23,451 bases of DNA from Methanocellales archaeon (GCA_021129915.1 JAJOKI010000013.1:1-23451); one strand, 5' to 3'. Counted from the first letter of the stretch, positions 8,298 through 15,780 are shown. Numbers and translations: made by a program. Notes: a model not told the origin generated them from the sequence alone.

Positions 8298-9442
8298 AGA
8301 TCGCAGATAGAATACAACAGATCCCTCCCTCGGGAATTCGAAAATTCTTTGAGATGGTTATAGGGATGGATGATGTCATCTCGCTTGGTGTGGGCGAGCC
8401 GGATTTCGTCACCCCGTGGTCCATAAGGGAGGCATGCATATACTCTCTGGAGAAGGGATATACATCTTACACATCCAACTGGGGATTACGCGAACTTAGA
8501 GACGAACTATCCCTGCAGATGGAGTCAGATTACGGCATTTATTATAATCCAGAGGATCAGATACTGGTCACCACTGGAGTGAGCGAGGCGATAGACCTTT
8601 GCAGTCGCGCTATTGTAAATCCCAGGGACGAGGTCATCGTCGTAGAGCCTTGCTACGTCTCGTATAATCCGTGCATAGTACTGGCAGGTGGAAAACCCGT
8701 ACCAGTTTCCACGAGTATATCCAATGATTTCAAGGTCACCCCGGAGCAGATAAAGGAGAAGATCACGAAGAAGACCAAGGCGATTATATTCAATTATCCA
8801 AACAATCCAACAGGTGCGGTCATGAGGAAAAAGGAACTGGAGGAGATTGCGGACGTCATCGTAGAATACGACTTGATCGCGATATCCGACGAGGTGTATG
8901 ACCGGCTAACATATGAAGGAAGGCACACGTGTTTTGCATCGTTGAACGGGATGCAGGACAGGACGATATTACTCAATGGATTTTCAAAGTCGTATGCGAT
9001 GACCGGATGGCGCATCGGCTACGCCCTTGGCACTCCCAAGATAATTGGTGCTATGCTAAAGGTACACCAATACACGATGCTGTGTGCTCCAATTACCGCT
9101 CAGATGGCTGCTATCGATGCGCTGAAAAACGGCAAGGAGAATGTAACTGAAATGGTCCAGGAATACGACCGGAGAAGGAGACTCATCGTCAAGGGGCTGA
9201 ACGACCTTGGTCTCGATTGTTTTGAGCCCAGGGGCGCTTTCTATGCATTTCCATCGATAAAGAATACTGGAATGACCTCTAAAGAATTTGCAGAGGGGCT
9301 ACTCAAAGAGCAGAAAGTCGCTGTCGTTCCTGGCGACGTCTTCGGCAAGTCGGGTTCGGGATTTGTGCGATGCGCATATGCAGTATCGCGGAATGAAATC
9401 AAAGAGGCGCTGAGAAGAATTGGCAATTTTCTTCAAGGATGA
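8294..9442 (+). CDS. Class I/II PLP aminotransferase (aspartate/aromatic type)
   Basis: This 382-residue fold-type I aminotransferase has the expected PLP residues: the phosphate-side TTGVSEAID (93-101), NYPNNPTG (167-174) with N171, ISDEVYDRL (197-205) with D199 and Y202, the Schiff-base lysine K232 in NGFSKSYAMTGWRIGYA, and R240. GFVRCAYA near the C terminus carries the arginine expected to hold the substrate carboxylate. Relatives in methanogens are annotated as aspartate or aromatic aminotransferases; the amino donor and acceptor cannot be decided by reading. It overlaps the Lrp-family gene by 4 bp and, at the 3' end, the convergent CBS gene by 10 bp. Confidence 0.93.
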   Translation: MKIADRIQQIPPSGIRKFFEMVIGMDDVISLGVGEPDFVTPWSIREACIYSLEKGYTSYTSNWGLRELRDELSLQMESDYGIYYNPEDQILVTTGVSEAIDLCSRAIVNPRDEVIVVEPCYVSYNPCIVLAGGKPVPVSTSISNDFKVTPEQIKEKITKKTKAIIFNYPNNPTGAVMRKKELEEIADVIVEYDLIAISDEVYDRLTYEGRHTCFASLNGMQDRTILLNGFSKSYAMTGWRIGYALGTPKIIGAMLKVHQYTMLCAPITAQMAAIDALKNGKENVTEMVQEYDRRRRLIVKGLNDLGLDCFEPRGAFYAFPSIKNTGMTSKEFAEGLLKEQKVAVVPGDVFGKSGSGFVRCAYAVSRNEIKEALRRIGNFLQG

Positions 9443-10224
9443 CTTTGATGTCCATCTTCATACCTGATAATGTCGCGGCGCGTGACCATACCGACCAATT
9501 CATCTTTGAAATTTAAAATTGGCACTCCCCCCACATCCTCTTTCAGCATCAAATCGATGGCCTCAGACAGCGGCGTATCCGTTCGTACGAATTTGACGTT
9601 GACGCTCATTATATCGCCGACTATAAGGTTCTTGATTCTGCTATTTTGTTGATGCCCTGGGACCAACTCCCGGAACGCCCTCATCGCCCTTGCAATGTCG
9701 CTCTCTGCTATGATGCCAACCAGTTGCATATCCTCTATGACGGGCATTCGACCGATGTCCTCATCCAGCATACGCCTGCGGGCATGAACTACGCGCTCGG
9801 TTGGGGATATGGAAATAGGGTGGCTCATGATGTCTCCGGCGCATCCTTCAGGTTTTAAGATGGTCAATGCCTCCTTTGGAGTTACCCAGCCAACCAGCTT
9901 GCCATTGGAGACCGCTATAACCTCCACATCTCGGAAGAGGTAGAGAATCTTATTTACATCTTCATCCTGTGTGATGGTCGCAAATTTATCAGTCATCGCA
10001 GTAACTACACGGAGAGATGATGCAGGTAGATTCGACTTTTTCCTGGTACCGAGCACTCTTGCGATAGTGCGCTGTGTCACCACCCCAATCAGACTATCGT
10101 CTTTTGTAACCAACAGATATCTGACACCATGCTTCTCCATCAAATCCATGGCATGAGATAATGCCGCTGACTTGTCGATGGTAAGTGCATCGGCCATTAT
10201 GTCTTTCACCATATATCTGTTCAT
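9433..10224 (-). CDS. Four-CBS-domain protein (last gene of CBS operon)
   Basis: The 263 residues are almost entirely four CBS motifs (two Bateman modules). The repeats begin at MVKDIMADALTID, LRVVTAMTDKFATI, CAGDIMSHPISIS and IVGDIMSVNVKF. CBS pairs usually bind adenine nucleotides or S-adenosylmethionine, with an Asp after the [ST]xx turn contacting ribose. Here the first two motifs end VGVVTQRT and VGWVTPKE and lack that Asp, while the last two (VGIIAESD, VGMVTRRD) keep it. Only the second module therefore looks competent for standard nucleotide binding. No catalytic or DNA-binding domain is present. AGGAGG lies just upstream of ATG 10224, which overlaps the stop of the previous gene by ATGA. 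Specific function unknown. Confidence 0.9.
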   Translation of the reverse strand: MNRYMVKDIMADALTIDKSAALSHAMDLMEKHGVRYLLVTKDDSLIGVVTQRTIARVLGTRKKSNLPASSLRVVTAMTDKFATITQDEDVNKILYLFRDVEVIAVSNGKLVGWVTPKEALTILKPEGCAGDIMSHPISISPTERVVHARRRMLDEDIGRMPVIEDMQLVGIIAESDIARAMRAFRELVPGHQQNSRIKNLIVGDIMSVNVKFVRTDTPLSEAIDLMLKEDVGGVPILNFKDELVGMVTRRDIIRYEDGHQSHP

Positions 10225-11072
10225 CGTAGGCCTCCTGAAATTAACTTGATGATGTCGGTCTTGGTTATGATTCCTATCATCTCCCCATCATCTATTACTG
10301 GAATCCCATCAATCTTATGTGCCGCCACTATCTTTGCCGCATCCGTGACAAGGGCATCTCTGCCTATAGTGATAAGTGGAGACGACATGACGTCTTCGGC
10401 TACAAGATGTACGACCTCTACATCTCGAAACTTTTTGCGCCCAGCAGGGCTCTCCTTTCGGGTCATTTTTATATTCTTCTCCGGAAGTTCCCCTTTGTCA
10501 TCTTTCAATTCGGCAAACGCCAGATTTGACGACGTGATGATCCCAACCGGTGTATTGCCATCTTCCATTACTATGACCCTGTGCACAGCATTTCTGCCCA
10601 TCTCTGCGATCACATGACTTATCGAATGGTGGCGGTGAACCATGACTACGAAATCACTCATTATGTCTTCCACTTTTATGTCCAGTCTGACAGTCGAAAG
10701 ATGATGTACGAGATTGGATTTAGTGATAATTCCAACCAATCCGTCATCGACCACAGGAATTCCGCTGATATTATTTTCCAGCATTAACTCACTGACGTCC
10801 TCCAGCGACGCCTCGAGATAGGTGGTAACAAGATTTTCACTCATTATCACTTTAACTGGAACCCGGTCGGTTGGTCGTCTACGCCATGCTGGTTCGGCCT
10901 GGTTGAGTTTCCACATCAAGTCGGATTTCGTGATAATCCCAACAGGAGTTTCGCCATCCACGACAACCAATCTACTTACTCCATGCTTTAACATGAAGTT
11001 TCTCGCACGTGAAATCCCTTCTTCAGGCGCAATCACATATACGGGCGAGCTCATGGCATCCTTTACTTTCAT
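10221..11072 (-). CDS. Four-CBS-domain protein
   Basis: The protein of about 283 residues contains four CBS motifs starting at MKVKDAMSSPVYVI, PVKVIMSENLVTTYL, KVEDIMSDFVVMV and VAEDVMSSPLITI. The turns read VGIITKSD, VGIITKSN, VGIITSSN and IGIITKTD, so the outer two keep the ribose-binding Asp and the inner two have Asn. A linker of roughly 40 mostly charged residues (ELPEKNIKMTRKESPAGRKK) separates motifs three and four. The frame is open to a TTG at 11096, but ATG 11072 is preferred: it starts directly before the first CBS motif, with GGTGAG about 13 bp upstream, and leaves 8 bp after the previous stop. It is the third gene of the operon. No effector domain is seen. Confidence 0.9.
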   Translation of the reverse strand: MKVKDAMSSPVYVIAPEEGISRARNFMLKHGVSRLVVVDGETPVGIITKSDLMWKLNQAEPAWRRRPTDRVPVKVIMSENLVTTYLEASLEDVSELMLENNISGIPVVDDGLVGIITKSNLVHHLSTVRLDIKVEDIMSDFVVMVHRHHSISHVIAEMGRNAVHRVIVMEDGNTPVGIITSSNLAFAELKDDKGELPEKNIKMTRKESPAGRKKFRDVEVVHLVAEDVMSSPLITIGRDALVTDAAKIVAAHKIDGIPVIDDGEMIGIITKTDIIKLISGGLR

Positions 11073-11080
11073 GATAAATA

Positions 11081-12814
11081 TCAACTCACCGGACAAGCTT
11101 GTAAAAGGTCTCTTTCCGTGAAAAACCCTGCCAAGGCGCCTTCGCTGATGACTGGTAGCGATCCGACATGTCCCTTCAGCATAACTTCTGCAGCTTTGCC
11201 CAGGTCTACATCTGGCTCTATAGTGATGGTGGTCGACCTCATAATTGTCTTAATCGGAGGTCCTAGGGCTTCATGAATATCTCCAGTAGTCAATTGATTG
11301 AAGATTTCACCCCCTCCTATATATCTCACGATATCGCGAGAGGATGCCATCCCCAGCAGAATACCATCTTTGACAACCGGCAATCTGCGAAGCCCATTAT
11401 TTCTCATCGTCTTTGTCGCTTCTTCGATAGACATGTCGGGCAAGATGGTTATTACGCGTTCGCTCATGTGATCTCTTACAGTCTTTCCAGTCTTTATGCC
11501 TGCAATCAACTCCACAAAATCTTGCTCAGAAATTATGCCGATTATGCGTTTATCTTCGGTCACAATTGGCATCCCGCCGATGTTCTTCTGGAGCATCATA
11601 GCCAGTGCATCTTTCAGCGATTGGCTTTCCTTTAGCGTTACCACCTCGCACTGCATGACCTCTCTGACGCTTCCATTAATGGCGGCGAGAAAATTTCCGT
11701 CATATTTTTTTATGATTATTTTATATCGTTCGCCGCCCCCCATAAAATCAAGCAAGTCAGTACTGGTGAATATGCCAACAAGTCGATTTGTTCCTGCCTC
11801 TGCGACAGGGATACGTCTAAATCCATAAGTCATCATCGTCTTGACCGCGTCCATAATCGTCATGGTCGGCGGGACGGTGACTACTTCCCTGCTCGCAATC
11901 GTCATTATATCACCAGGACGAGATGGAATTCGAGATTTAAATTCCACCGGTCCGCGATCAAGTACTGCCCCACTCGACTCGTCTGCGAGTCTTGCTCCTT
12001 TCTTGATACTGCTGTGATGTCTCTTCATTAATTTGAAATGCATACCGCTAATCAAGTCATATCTATCGATTATGCCAACCAGTTCACCATCATTGACCAC
12101 AGGCAATCTTCCAATATCATGCTCCAGCATCAGTTCGATAGCTTCTTTTAAAGTAGTCTCGGGATGGGTGGAGTGTACAGAAGTGCGCATTACCTTTTCG
12201 ATAGTGGTCGAACGATTCGATTTTCCCCCCCTTGACGTTCTGGCATAACCTGCTTTGATGATGTCATGTCGCGTGATAATTCCTATGAGTTTCTTCCCTT
12301 TGACGACCGGGAAGCCACTGTAGTCATATTCGTCCATGTTTGCCCAACACTTTGAAATTGGGTCCTTCGGGGAACATACCTTTACATCGGTGCTCATTAC
12401 TTCGCTCACCGTTCTGGCTGGAATACTATCGACGTCCAAATTTTTGAAGATATCAGTGATGCTTAAGACGCCAACTATCTCACGGTCATGGACCGAATTC
12501 ACGACGGGCACGCACTCCAATTTAGATGCGAGCAGGACGCGCGTCGCTTCCAATCCGCTCATACCAGGGATTATTGTCGGATATTCTCGTGCAAATCCTT
12601 TAACGGTTATATTTGACTTTGTCGATGATATTTTCAGTACATCTTGCCGGGTTATCACGCCGGTAACACGATTTTCATCATCTACGACGGGCATGCTCCT
12701 GAAATGATAAAGCCGCATCAATTGACGGGCTTTGGTCATAAATTCATTCTCTTTGATGGATATTGGATATTTAGACATCATGTCCTGAACTTTTATGTGC
12801 TTCCCCTCCTTCAC
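11081..12814 (-). CDS. Eight-CBS-domain protein
   Basis: This 577-residue protein is built of eight CBS motifs and little else. Approximate positions are 6-62, 69-126, 135-189, 203-258, 299-358, 381-437, 444-500 and 520-573. A charged linker of about 40 residues (258-298) divides it into two four-CBS halves. The ribose-site Asp is present in all eight turns (TRQD, SITD, TRHD, DRYD, TSTD, SEQD, SSRD, TERD), although motif four has Asp in place of the usual Thr. Four Bateman modules in one chain is far beyond the usual one or two. No membrane, catalytic or DNA-binding segment is visible, so it is probably a cytosolic sensor or scaffold acting through partners. The start is GTG 12814, overlapping the previous stop by 4 bp (GTGA). 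Confidence 0.92.
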   Translation of the reverse strand: MKEGKHIKVQDMMSKYPISIKENEFMTKARQLMRLYHFRSMPVVDDENRVTGVITRQDVLKISSTKSNITVKGFAREYPTIIPGMSGLEATRVLLASKLECVPVVNSVHDREIVGVLSITDIFKNLDVDSIPARTVSEVMSTDVKVCSPKDPISKCWANMDEYDYSGFPVVKGKKLIGIITRHDIIKAGYARTSRGGKSNRSTTIEKVMRTSVHSTHPETTLKEAIELMLEHDIGRLPVVNDGELVGIIDRYDLISGMHFKLMKRHHSSIKKGARLADESSGAVLDRGPVEFKSRIPSRPGDIMTIASREVVTVPPTMTIMDAVKTMMTYGFRRIPVAEAGTNRLVGIFTSTDLLDFMGGGERYKIIIKKYDGNFLAAINGSVREVMQCEVVTLKESQSLKDALAMMLQKNIGGMPIVTEDKRIIGIISEQDFVELIAGIKTGKTVRDHMSERVITILPDMSIEEATKTMRNNGLRRLPVVKDGILLGMASSRDIVRYIGGGEIFNQLTTGDIHEALGPPIKTIMRSTTITIEPDVDLGKAAEVMLKGHVGSLPVISEGALAGFFTERDLLQACPVS

Positions 12815-13404
12815 CCGGACATCTCATCCTTACAACTCTCACAAACTGACGCCCCATCTATTGTTTCTAATATCCCAGAGAGTTCGCCGCACCTTTCGCA
12901 AATACCCTGCGAGATCTTTTTAGTTTCAGAAAAGAGAGGATGATCCCGATTCATCTCGATTAAATTTGTGAGAATATCGGTGAGCCCCGGGGAAACCGCA
13001 ATCATATCCGTATCGGTGACGATTCCGACTAATTTCTTCCCCTCGACAACGGGTAGTCTCCTGATATCTAATCTCATCATTTTTCGCGCCGCCTCATCCA
13101 GACACTCATCGCCTCTGATGGTGACAAGTGGCTGCGTCATCAGATCCCTGAGTGTTACGGAACCTGGTGTTATGTTTTCCGATATGATCTTTCGTACCAT
13201 GTCTCGTTCTGTCACAATACCCACTGGTTTGCCGTCTTCGACGATGATGAGGCTGCCCACGTTGTGTGTGATCATTTTTTCTCCAGCAGCAGACGCCCTC
13301 ATGTCACCTTCTGCCGTGACGACATCTTCTGTCATGATTTCCCGTACTGATATTCGCGTTTCCATTTCCTTCTCCATTATCGTTTTGACCACATAACCAC
13401 ACAT
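12811..13404 (-). CDS. Two-CBS protein with C-terminal zinc ribbon
   Basis: The first gene of the CBS operon encodes one Bateman module (motifs beginning ISVREIMTEDVVTAEGDM and VTLRDLMTQPLVTIRGDE, turns VGIVTERD and VGIVTDTD, both with the ribose Asp). It is followed by a linker and a zinc ribbon, CERCG near residue 167 and CESCK near residue 190. CBS plus zinc ribbon proteins of this layout occur in many archaea, and the ribbon probably mediates protein or nucleic-acid contact. ATG 13404 is the furthest start. ATG 13365 (METRISVREIM) has GGAGAAGGA just upstream and may be the true one. TATA-like elements lie at 13439-13449 and 13422-13431. Function is uncharacterised. Confidence 0.9.
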   Translation of the reverse strand: MCGYVVKTIMEKEMETRISVREIMTEDVVTAEGDMRASAAGEKMITHNVGSLIIVEDGKPVGIVTERDMVRKIISENITPGSVTLRDLMTQPLVTIRGDECLDEAARKMMRLDIRRLPVVEGKKLVGIVTDTDMIAVSPGLTDILTNLIEMNRDHPLFSETKKISQGICERCGELSGILETIDGASVCESCKDEMSG

Positions 13405-13421
13405 CCTATGGCCACACAGTT

Positions 13422-13484
13422 TATATTATCTACAGATAGGATATAAAAGTATCATGATGGGTATTAATGTGATAAAATAAATAT
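13422..13484. promoter_or_regulatory. Divergent promoter region between the CBS operon and arvABC
   Basis: The gap 13405-13509 is A/T-rich and has three TATA-like elements. On the minus strand CTTTTATATCC (13449-13439) and ATAATATAAAC (13431-13422) point towards the CBS operon. On the plus strand AAAATAAATA (13475-13484) lies about 26-35 bp before ATG 13510, suggesting a leaderless or short-leader arvA transcript. I see no long repeat or origin-like motif here. Confidence 0.45.
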
Positions 13485-13509
13485 TACAATTCGATGACTT
13501 GTATATGGG

Positions 13510-14151
13510 ATGGGAAGAATGATTAAAAGAATTAAACGAAGTTTCTCATCGTGGATCAGAAAGATATTTAAAAAGAAGGCAGTGCGCATAGGGATTTATG
13601 GTCCGCCGAATGCCGGAAAAACCACTCTAGCAAACAGGATCGTCCGTGACTGGAGCAGTGATGATGTCATCGGCACAGTATCCGAGATACCCCATGAAAC
13701 CCGCCGGGCGATAAGGAAGGAGAACGTACGTATTAATGCCAATGGCGTGGCAGTGACTTTGGACGTCGTAGATATGCCGGGTTTGGCGACGAAAATTGAT
13801 TTTCATGATTTCATGGCGTTTGGGATGGATGAAGAGGAGGCGAAGCGACGGGCAAAAGAGGGGACGGAAGGCGTGATCGAAGCCATCAAATGGCTGGATG
13901 ATATAGATGGGGTGTTATTGATTATGGACGCTGCCGAAGATCCATTTACACAGGTGAACGTCGTCGTCGTCGGAAACATGGAGGCACGGGAGTTGCCCAT
14001 GTTAATAGTTGCCAATAAAATAGATTTGTCAGATGCATCTCCAGCCAGGATAAAAAGTGCATTTCCACAACATCCCGTAGTTCCTATTTCTGCCCTCGAG
14101 GGCATCAATATCGACAAGCTATATGAGTCAATAGCTGATCGGTTCGGGTGA
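13510..14151 (+). CDS. arvA: Era/Obg-like small GTPase, ArvA/OapA type (archaeal vesiculating GTPase)
   Basis: The 213-residue protein is a small GTPase: G1 GPPNAGKTT (31-39), G3 DMPG (88-91), G4 NKID (169-172), G5 SAL (194-196). Residues 4-23 form a basic amphipathic helix (MIKRIKRSFSSWIRKIFKKK) of the kind that lies on a membrane. I assign it to OapA/ArvA because the next two genes are DUF2073 and DUF2072 zinc-ribbon proteins in the same order as in Haloferax. There the GTPase was named oapA for lying near the main replication origin, and later ArvA for being needed for extracellular vesicles. ATG 13519 after GGGATGGGA is an alternative start. A role in vesicle budding here is inferred from family and synteny. 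Confidence 0.88.
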   Translation: MGRMIKRIKRSFSSWIRKIFKKKAVRIGIYGPPNAGKTTLANRIVRDWSSDDVIGTVSEIPHETRRAIRKENVRINANGVAVTLDVVDMPGLATKIDFHDFMAFGMDEEEAKRRAKEGTEGVIEAIKWLDDIDGVLLIMDAAEDPFTQVNVVVVGNMEARELPMLIVANKIDLSDASPARIKSAFPQHPVVPISALEGINIDKLYESIADRFG

Positions 14152-14157
14152 TCGAGA

Positions 14158-14577
14158 ATGACCAAGAAAGCTACTAAGGCGGGGAAAAACACAAAGCGCG
14201 CAAAGGGTGTTGTGGAGGCGAGCATTCGGATAGATATGCTCTCCAAGGACCATCTGTCAAATATGACCTCGATGGAGAAAATCAGATTAATACTTGACAA
14301 GGTCAGAGAAGGCAATATTCTAATTCTTGAGGCGGGACTCACACCCGATGAAGAGATGAAGTTAATGGAGCTCACAATGACGGAGATTACGCCGGGTGAT
14401 TTTGCCGGCATTGAGATCGAGAGTTACCCCACCAGACAGAGATCAAATATCATCAGCAGACTTTTAGGCAGGGTCGTCACAGAAACGCGCCTTACCGTCA
14501 TCGGACCTGCAAATCAGATCAAGACCCTTAATAAAGATCATGATGTTATAAGCGCACTGGTGTCCGTGCGTTCGTAG
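14158..14577 (+). CDS. arvB: DUF2073 protein, ArvB/OapB type
   Basis: The 139-residue protein starts with a lysine-rich tail (TKKATKAGKNTKRAKG) and continues into a compact alpha/beta domain. Recognisable segments are SMEKIRLILDKVREGNILIL, EAGLTPDEEMKLMELTM, a segment GDFAGIEIESYP, and LLGRVVTETRLTVIGPANQI. This matches the archaeal DUF2073 family. Its biochemical role is unknown, but it consistently accompanies the ArvA GTPase and is thought to work with it. ATG 14158 follows the arvA stop by 6 bp, with GGTGAT from the end of arvA as ribosome binding site. No membrane segment is present. Confidence 0.85.
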   Translation: MTKKATKAGKNTKRAKGVVEASIRIDMLSKDHLSNMTSMEKIRLILDKVREGNILILEAGLTPDEEMKLMELTMTEITPGDFAGIEIESYPTRQRSNIISRLLGRVVTETRLTVIGPANQIKTLNKDHDVISALVSVRS

Positions 14578-14586
14578 GAGTCCAAG

Positions 14587-15039
14587 ATGCCACATAAATG
14601 TACCAGATGCGGTCAAACGTTCAGAGACGGTGCATCTGAAATTATGAGTGGATGCCCTAGCTGCGGATGGAATAAATTCCTCTACGTGACAGATAGGTCA
14701 GGGGAGATATCCGGACAGGAGGTGCCAGCTCCAAATGATATTGAACCCGGGGCGGAGTCGGCCACGCCAGAAGATACAGAAGTCATGGACATCAATGAAC
14801 TGATAAACAAAGTTGAAATTGAGGAAAAGCCGAAAACACATACCGTACCCGACTCCCACAGGGTTGAAAGTATAAAAATACTCGGCCCGGGCTCATATGA
14901 ATTAAACATCGAATCACTACTCGATCGACCGGAAATAGTCATGGCGCTAAAAGAAGAAGGGACTTATATAGTTCACTTACCATCGATTTTCAGTAAAGGC
15001 GATAAAAAGCGCAAATCTGGACGCAAACGAAGGAAATGA
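14587..15039 (+). CDS. arvC: Zinc-ribbon protein, ArvC/OapC type (DUF2072)
   Basis: The 150-residue protein has an N-terminal zinc ribbon with C5, C8, C23 and C26 (HKCTRCGQTF and GCPSCGWNKF). A low-complexity acidic linker follows (about 40-95), then a conserved C-terminal block (SIKILGPGSYELNIESLLDR, then EIVMALKEEGTYIVHLPSIF) and a very basic tail (GDKKRKSGRKRRK). This arrangement is the DUF2072 family, called OapC/ArvC. The ribbon, acidic middle and basic end suggest an adaptor that touches protein partners and perhaps nucleic acid or lipid head groups. It starts 9 bp after arvB with AGGAG upstream, so the three genes form one unit. Confidence 0.88.
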   Translation: MPHKCTRCGQTFRDGASEIMSGCPSCGWNKFLYVTDRSGEISGQEVPAPNDIEPGAESATPEDTEVMDINELINKVEIEEKPKTHTVPDSHRVESIKILGPGSYELNIESLLDRPEIVMALKEEGTYIVHLPSIFSKGDKKRKSGRKRRK

Positions 15040-15042
15040 ACG

Positions 15043-15411
15043 TTAAGCAGGAAGGAACATAAAGAATTGTGTGTTGTTTTTGTGGACAATCGGGCGTGTG
15101 GCATTGACATCTTCGAGCCTTATCTCATATCCATTCGGAAATATTATATGCAACTTATCTACATTCTGCCCAAGGTTGAACGCATGAATATGATATATGC
15201 CATCGTCATATGTTATCACGTCGTTTGCAGTAATGTTGGCTTTATTCCATGATATGTCCGTTATCTCGATATCTGAGAAATCAGCGAAAACATCCTCCAG
15301 CTTTTGCCTTGCGGCATCAGGACCAATGAGCAGCAGGTAAAGTTTGGCAAAAAGGCCATCGATTCTATACTCCACGGTGATGTTCGCGCCCTCTCCGTCA
15401 AACGTCATCAT
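15043..15411 (-). CDS. Small uncharacterised protein, probably frameshifted at its N terminus
   Basis: The open frame gives 122 residues with alternating strands (FDGEGANITVEYRIDGLFAK, LYLLLIGPDAARQKLEDVFA, HIIFPNGYEIRLEDV, FFMFLPA). I do not recognise a named family. The frame has no ribosome binding site at ATG 15411, but upstream it still reads IHITDV in the same frame before a stop. At 15465-15470 there is a perfect AGGAGG, 4 bp before an ATG at 15460 that starts a different frame (MFKRVWAVF, then IN). Removing one A in the run at 15427-15433 would join the two into MFKRVWAVFIIHITDVMMTF, a plausible N terminus. The gene therefore probably starts at 15460 and is broken by one base, or the base is a sequencing error. 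It converges on arvC with 3 bp between stops. Confidence 0.6.
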   Translation of the reverse strand: MMTFDGEGANITVEYRIDGLFAKLYLLLIGPDAARQKLEDVFADFSDIEITDISWNKANITANDVITYDDGIYHIHAFNLGQNVDKLHIIFPNGYEIRLEDVNATRPIVHKNNTQFFMFLPA

Positions 15412-15507
15412 TACATCGGTGATATGAATTTATGAAAACCGCCCATACTCGTTTAAACATCAGTCCTCCTAATTGGCATAGTTGTGCTATATATTATATG
15501 TACTTTT

Positions 15508-15696
15508 TCATCCCAGGCGAAGCAGGGGTAACAATAGAACGACGAACATCAACACGATGAGAAGGATGAACATCAGTTTCTGCCTCTTCCTGGCATCGCC
15601 ATATTTCTTTGAACATTCGTCAGAACAAAACATTTCACTGGATTCAACGGATTTCCCGCATATTGCGCAGTGTCTATGAGGAATTATCTTTACCAT
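15508..15696 (-). CDS. Small zinc-finger protein with C-terminal membrane anchor (DUF2116-like)
   Basis: The 62-residue protein has a zinc-binding head, HCAICGKSVES then MFCSDECSKKYG (C10, C13, C24, C28), a basic joint (DARKRQK) and a single hydrophobic helix (LMFILLIVLMFVVLLLPLL) reaching almost to the C terminus. This matches the archaeal DUF2116 layout: a treble-clef-like finger tethered to the inner face of the membrane. Function is unknown. ATG 15696 is chosen over the overlapping GTG 15699; a TATA-like TTTAATATG about 25 bp upstream predicts a leaderless transcript. It lies upstream of, and in the same direction as, the frameshifted small gene, with 47 bp between its stop and that gene's ATG 15460. 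Confidence 0.75.
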   Translation of the reverse strand: MVKIIPHRHCAICGKSVESSEMFCSDECSKKYGDARKRQKLMFILLIVLMFVVLLLPLLRLG

Positions 15697-15713
15697 CACT
15701 CAAGATATGAAGA

Positions 15714-15733
15714 GTTATCATATTAAAGATAAC
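15714..15733. promoter_or_regulatory. Dyad over the TATA element of the DUF2116-like gene
   Basis: GTTATC (15714-15719) and GATAAC (15728-15733) form a 6-bp inverted repeat around ATATTAAA. On the minus strand the core reads TTTAATAT and sits about 25 bp before ATG 15696, where a TATA box should be. A dyad spanning a TATA box is a typical archaeal repressor site. The regulator is unknown. Confidence 0.35.
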
Positions 15734-15780
15734 GTGCTTCACCCGCCTATATGGAATATATCTAATCTGTGATTACAACT

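Noticed and set aside
13405..13509. Replication origin near arvABC, as in Haloferax where oapABC lies by the main origin
   Set aside because: No orc1/cdc6 gene and no origin-recognition-box-like repeats are visible in the window.
13803..14411. 202-residue minus-strand open frame across arvA and arvB
   Set aside because: It is antisense to two recognisable genes and has a low-complexity Ser/Ile-rich translation without a ribosome binding site.
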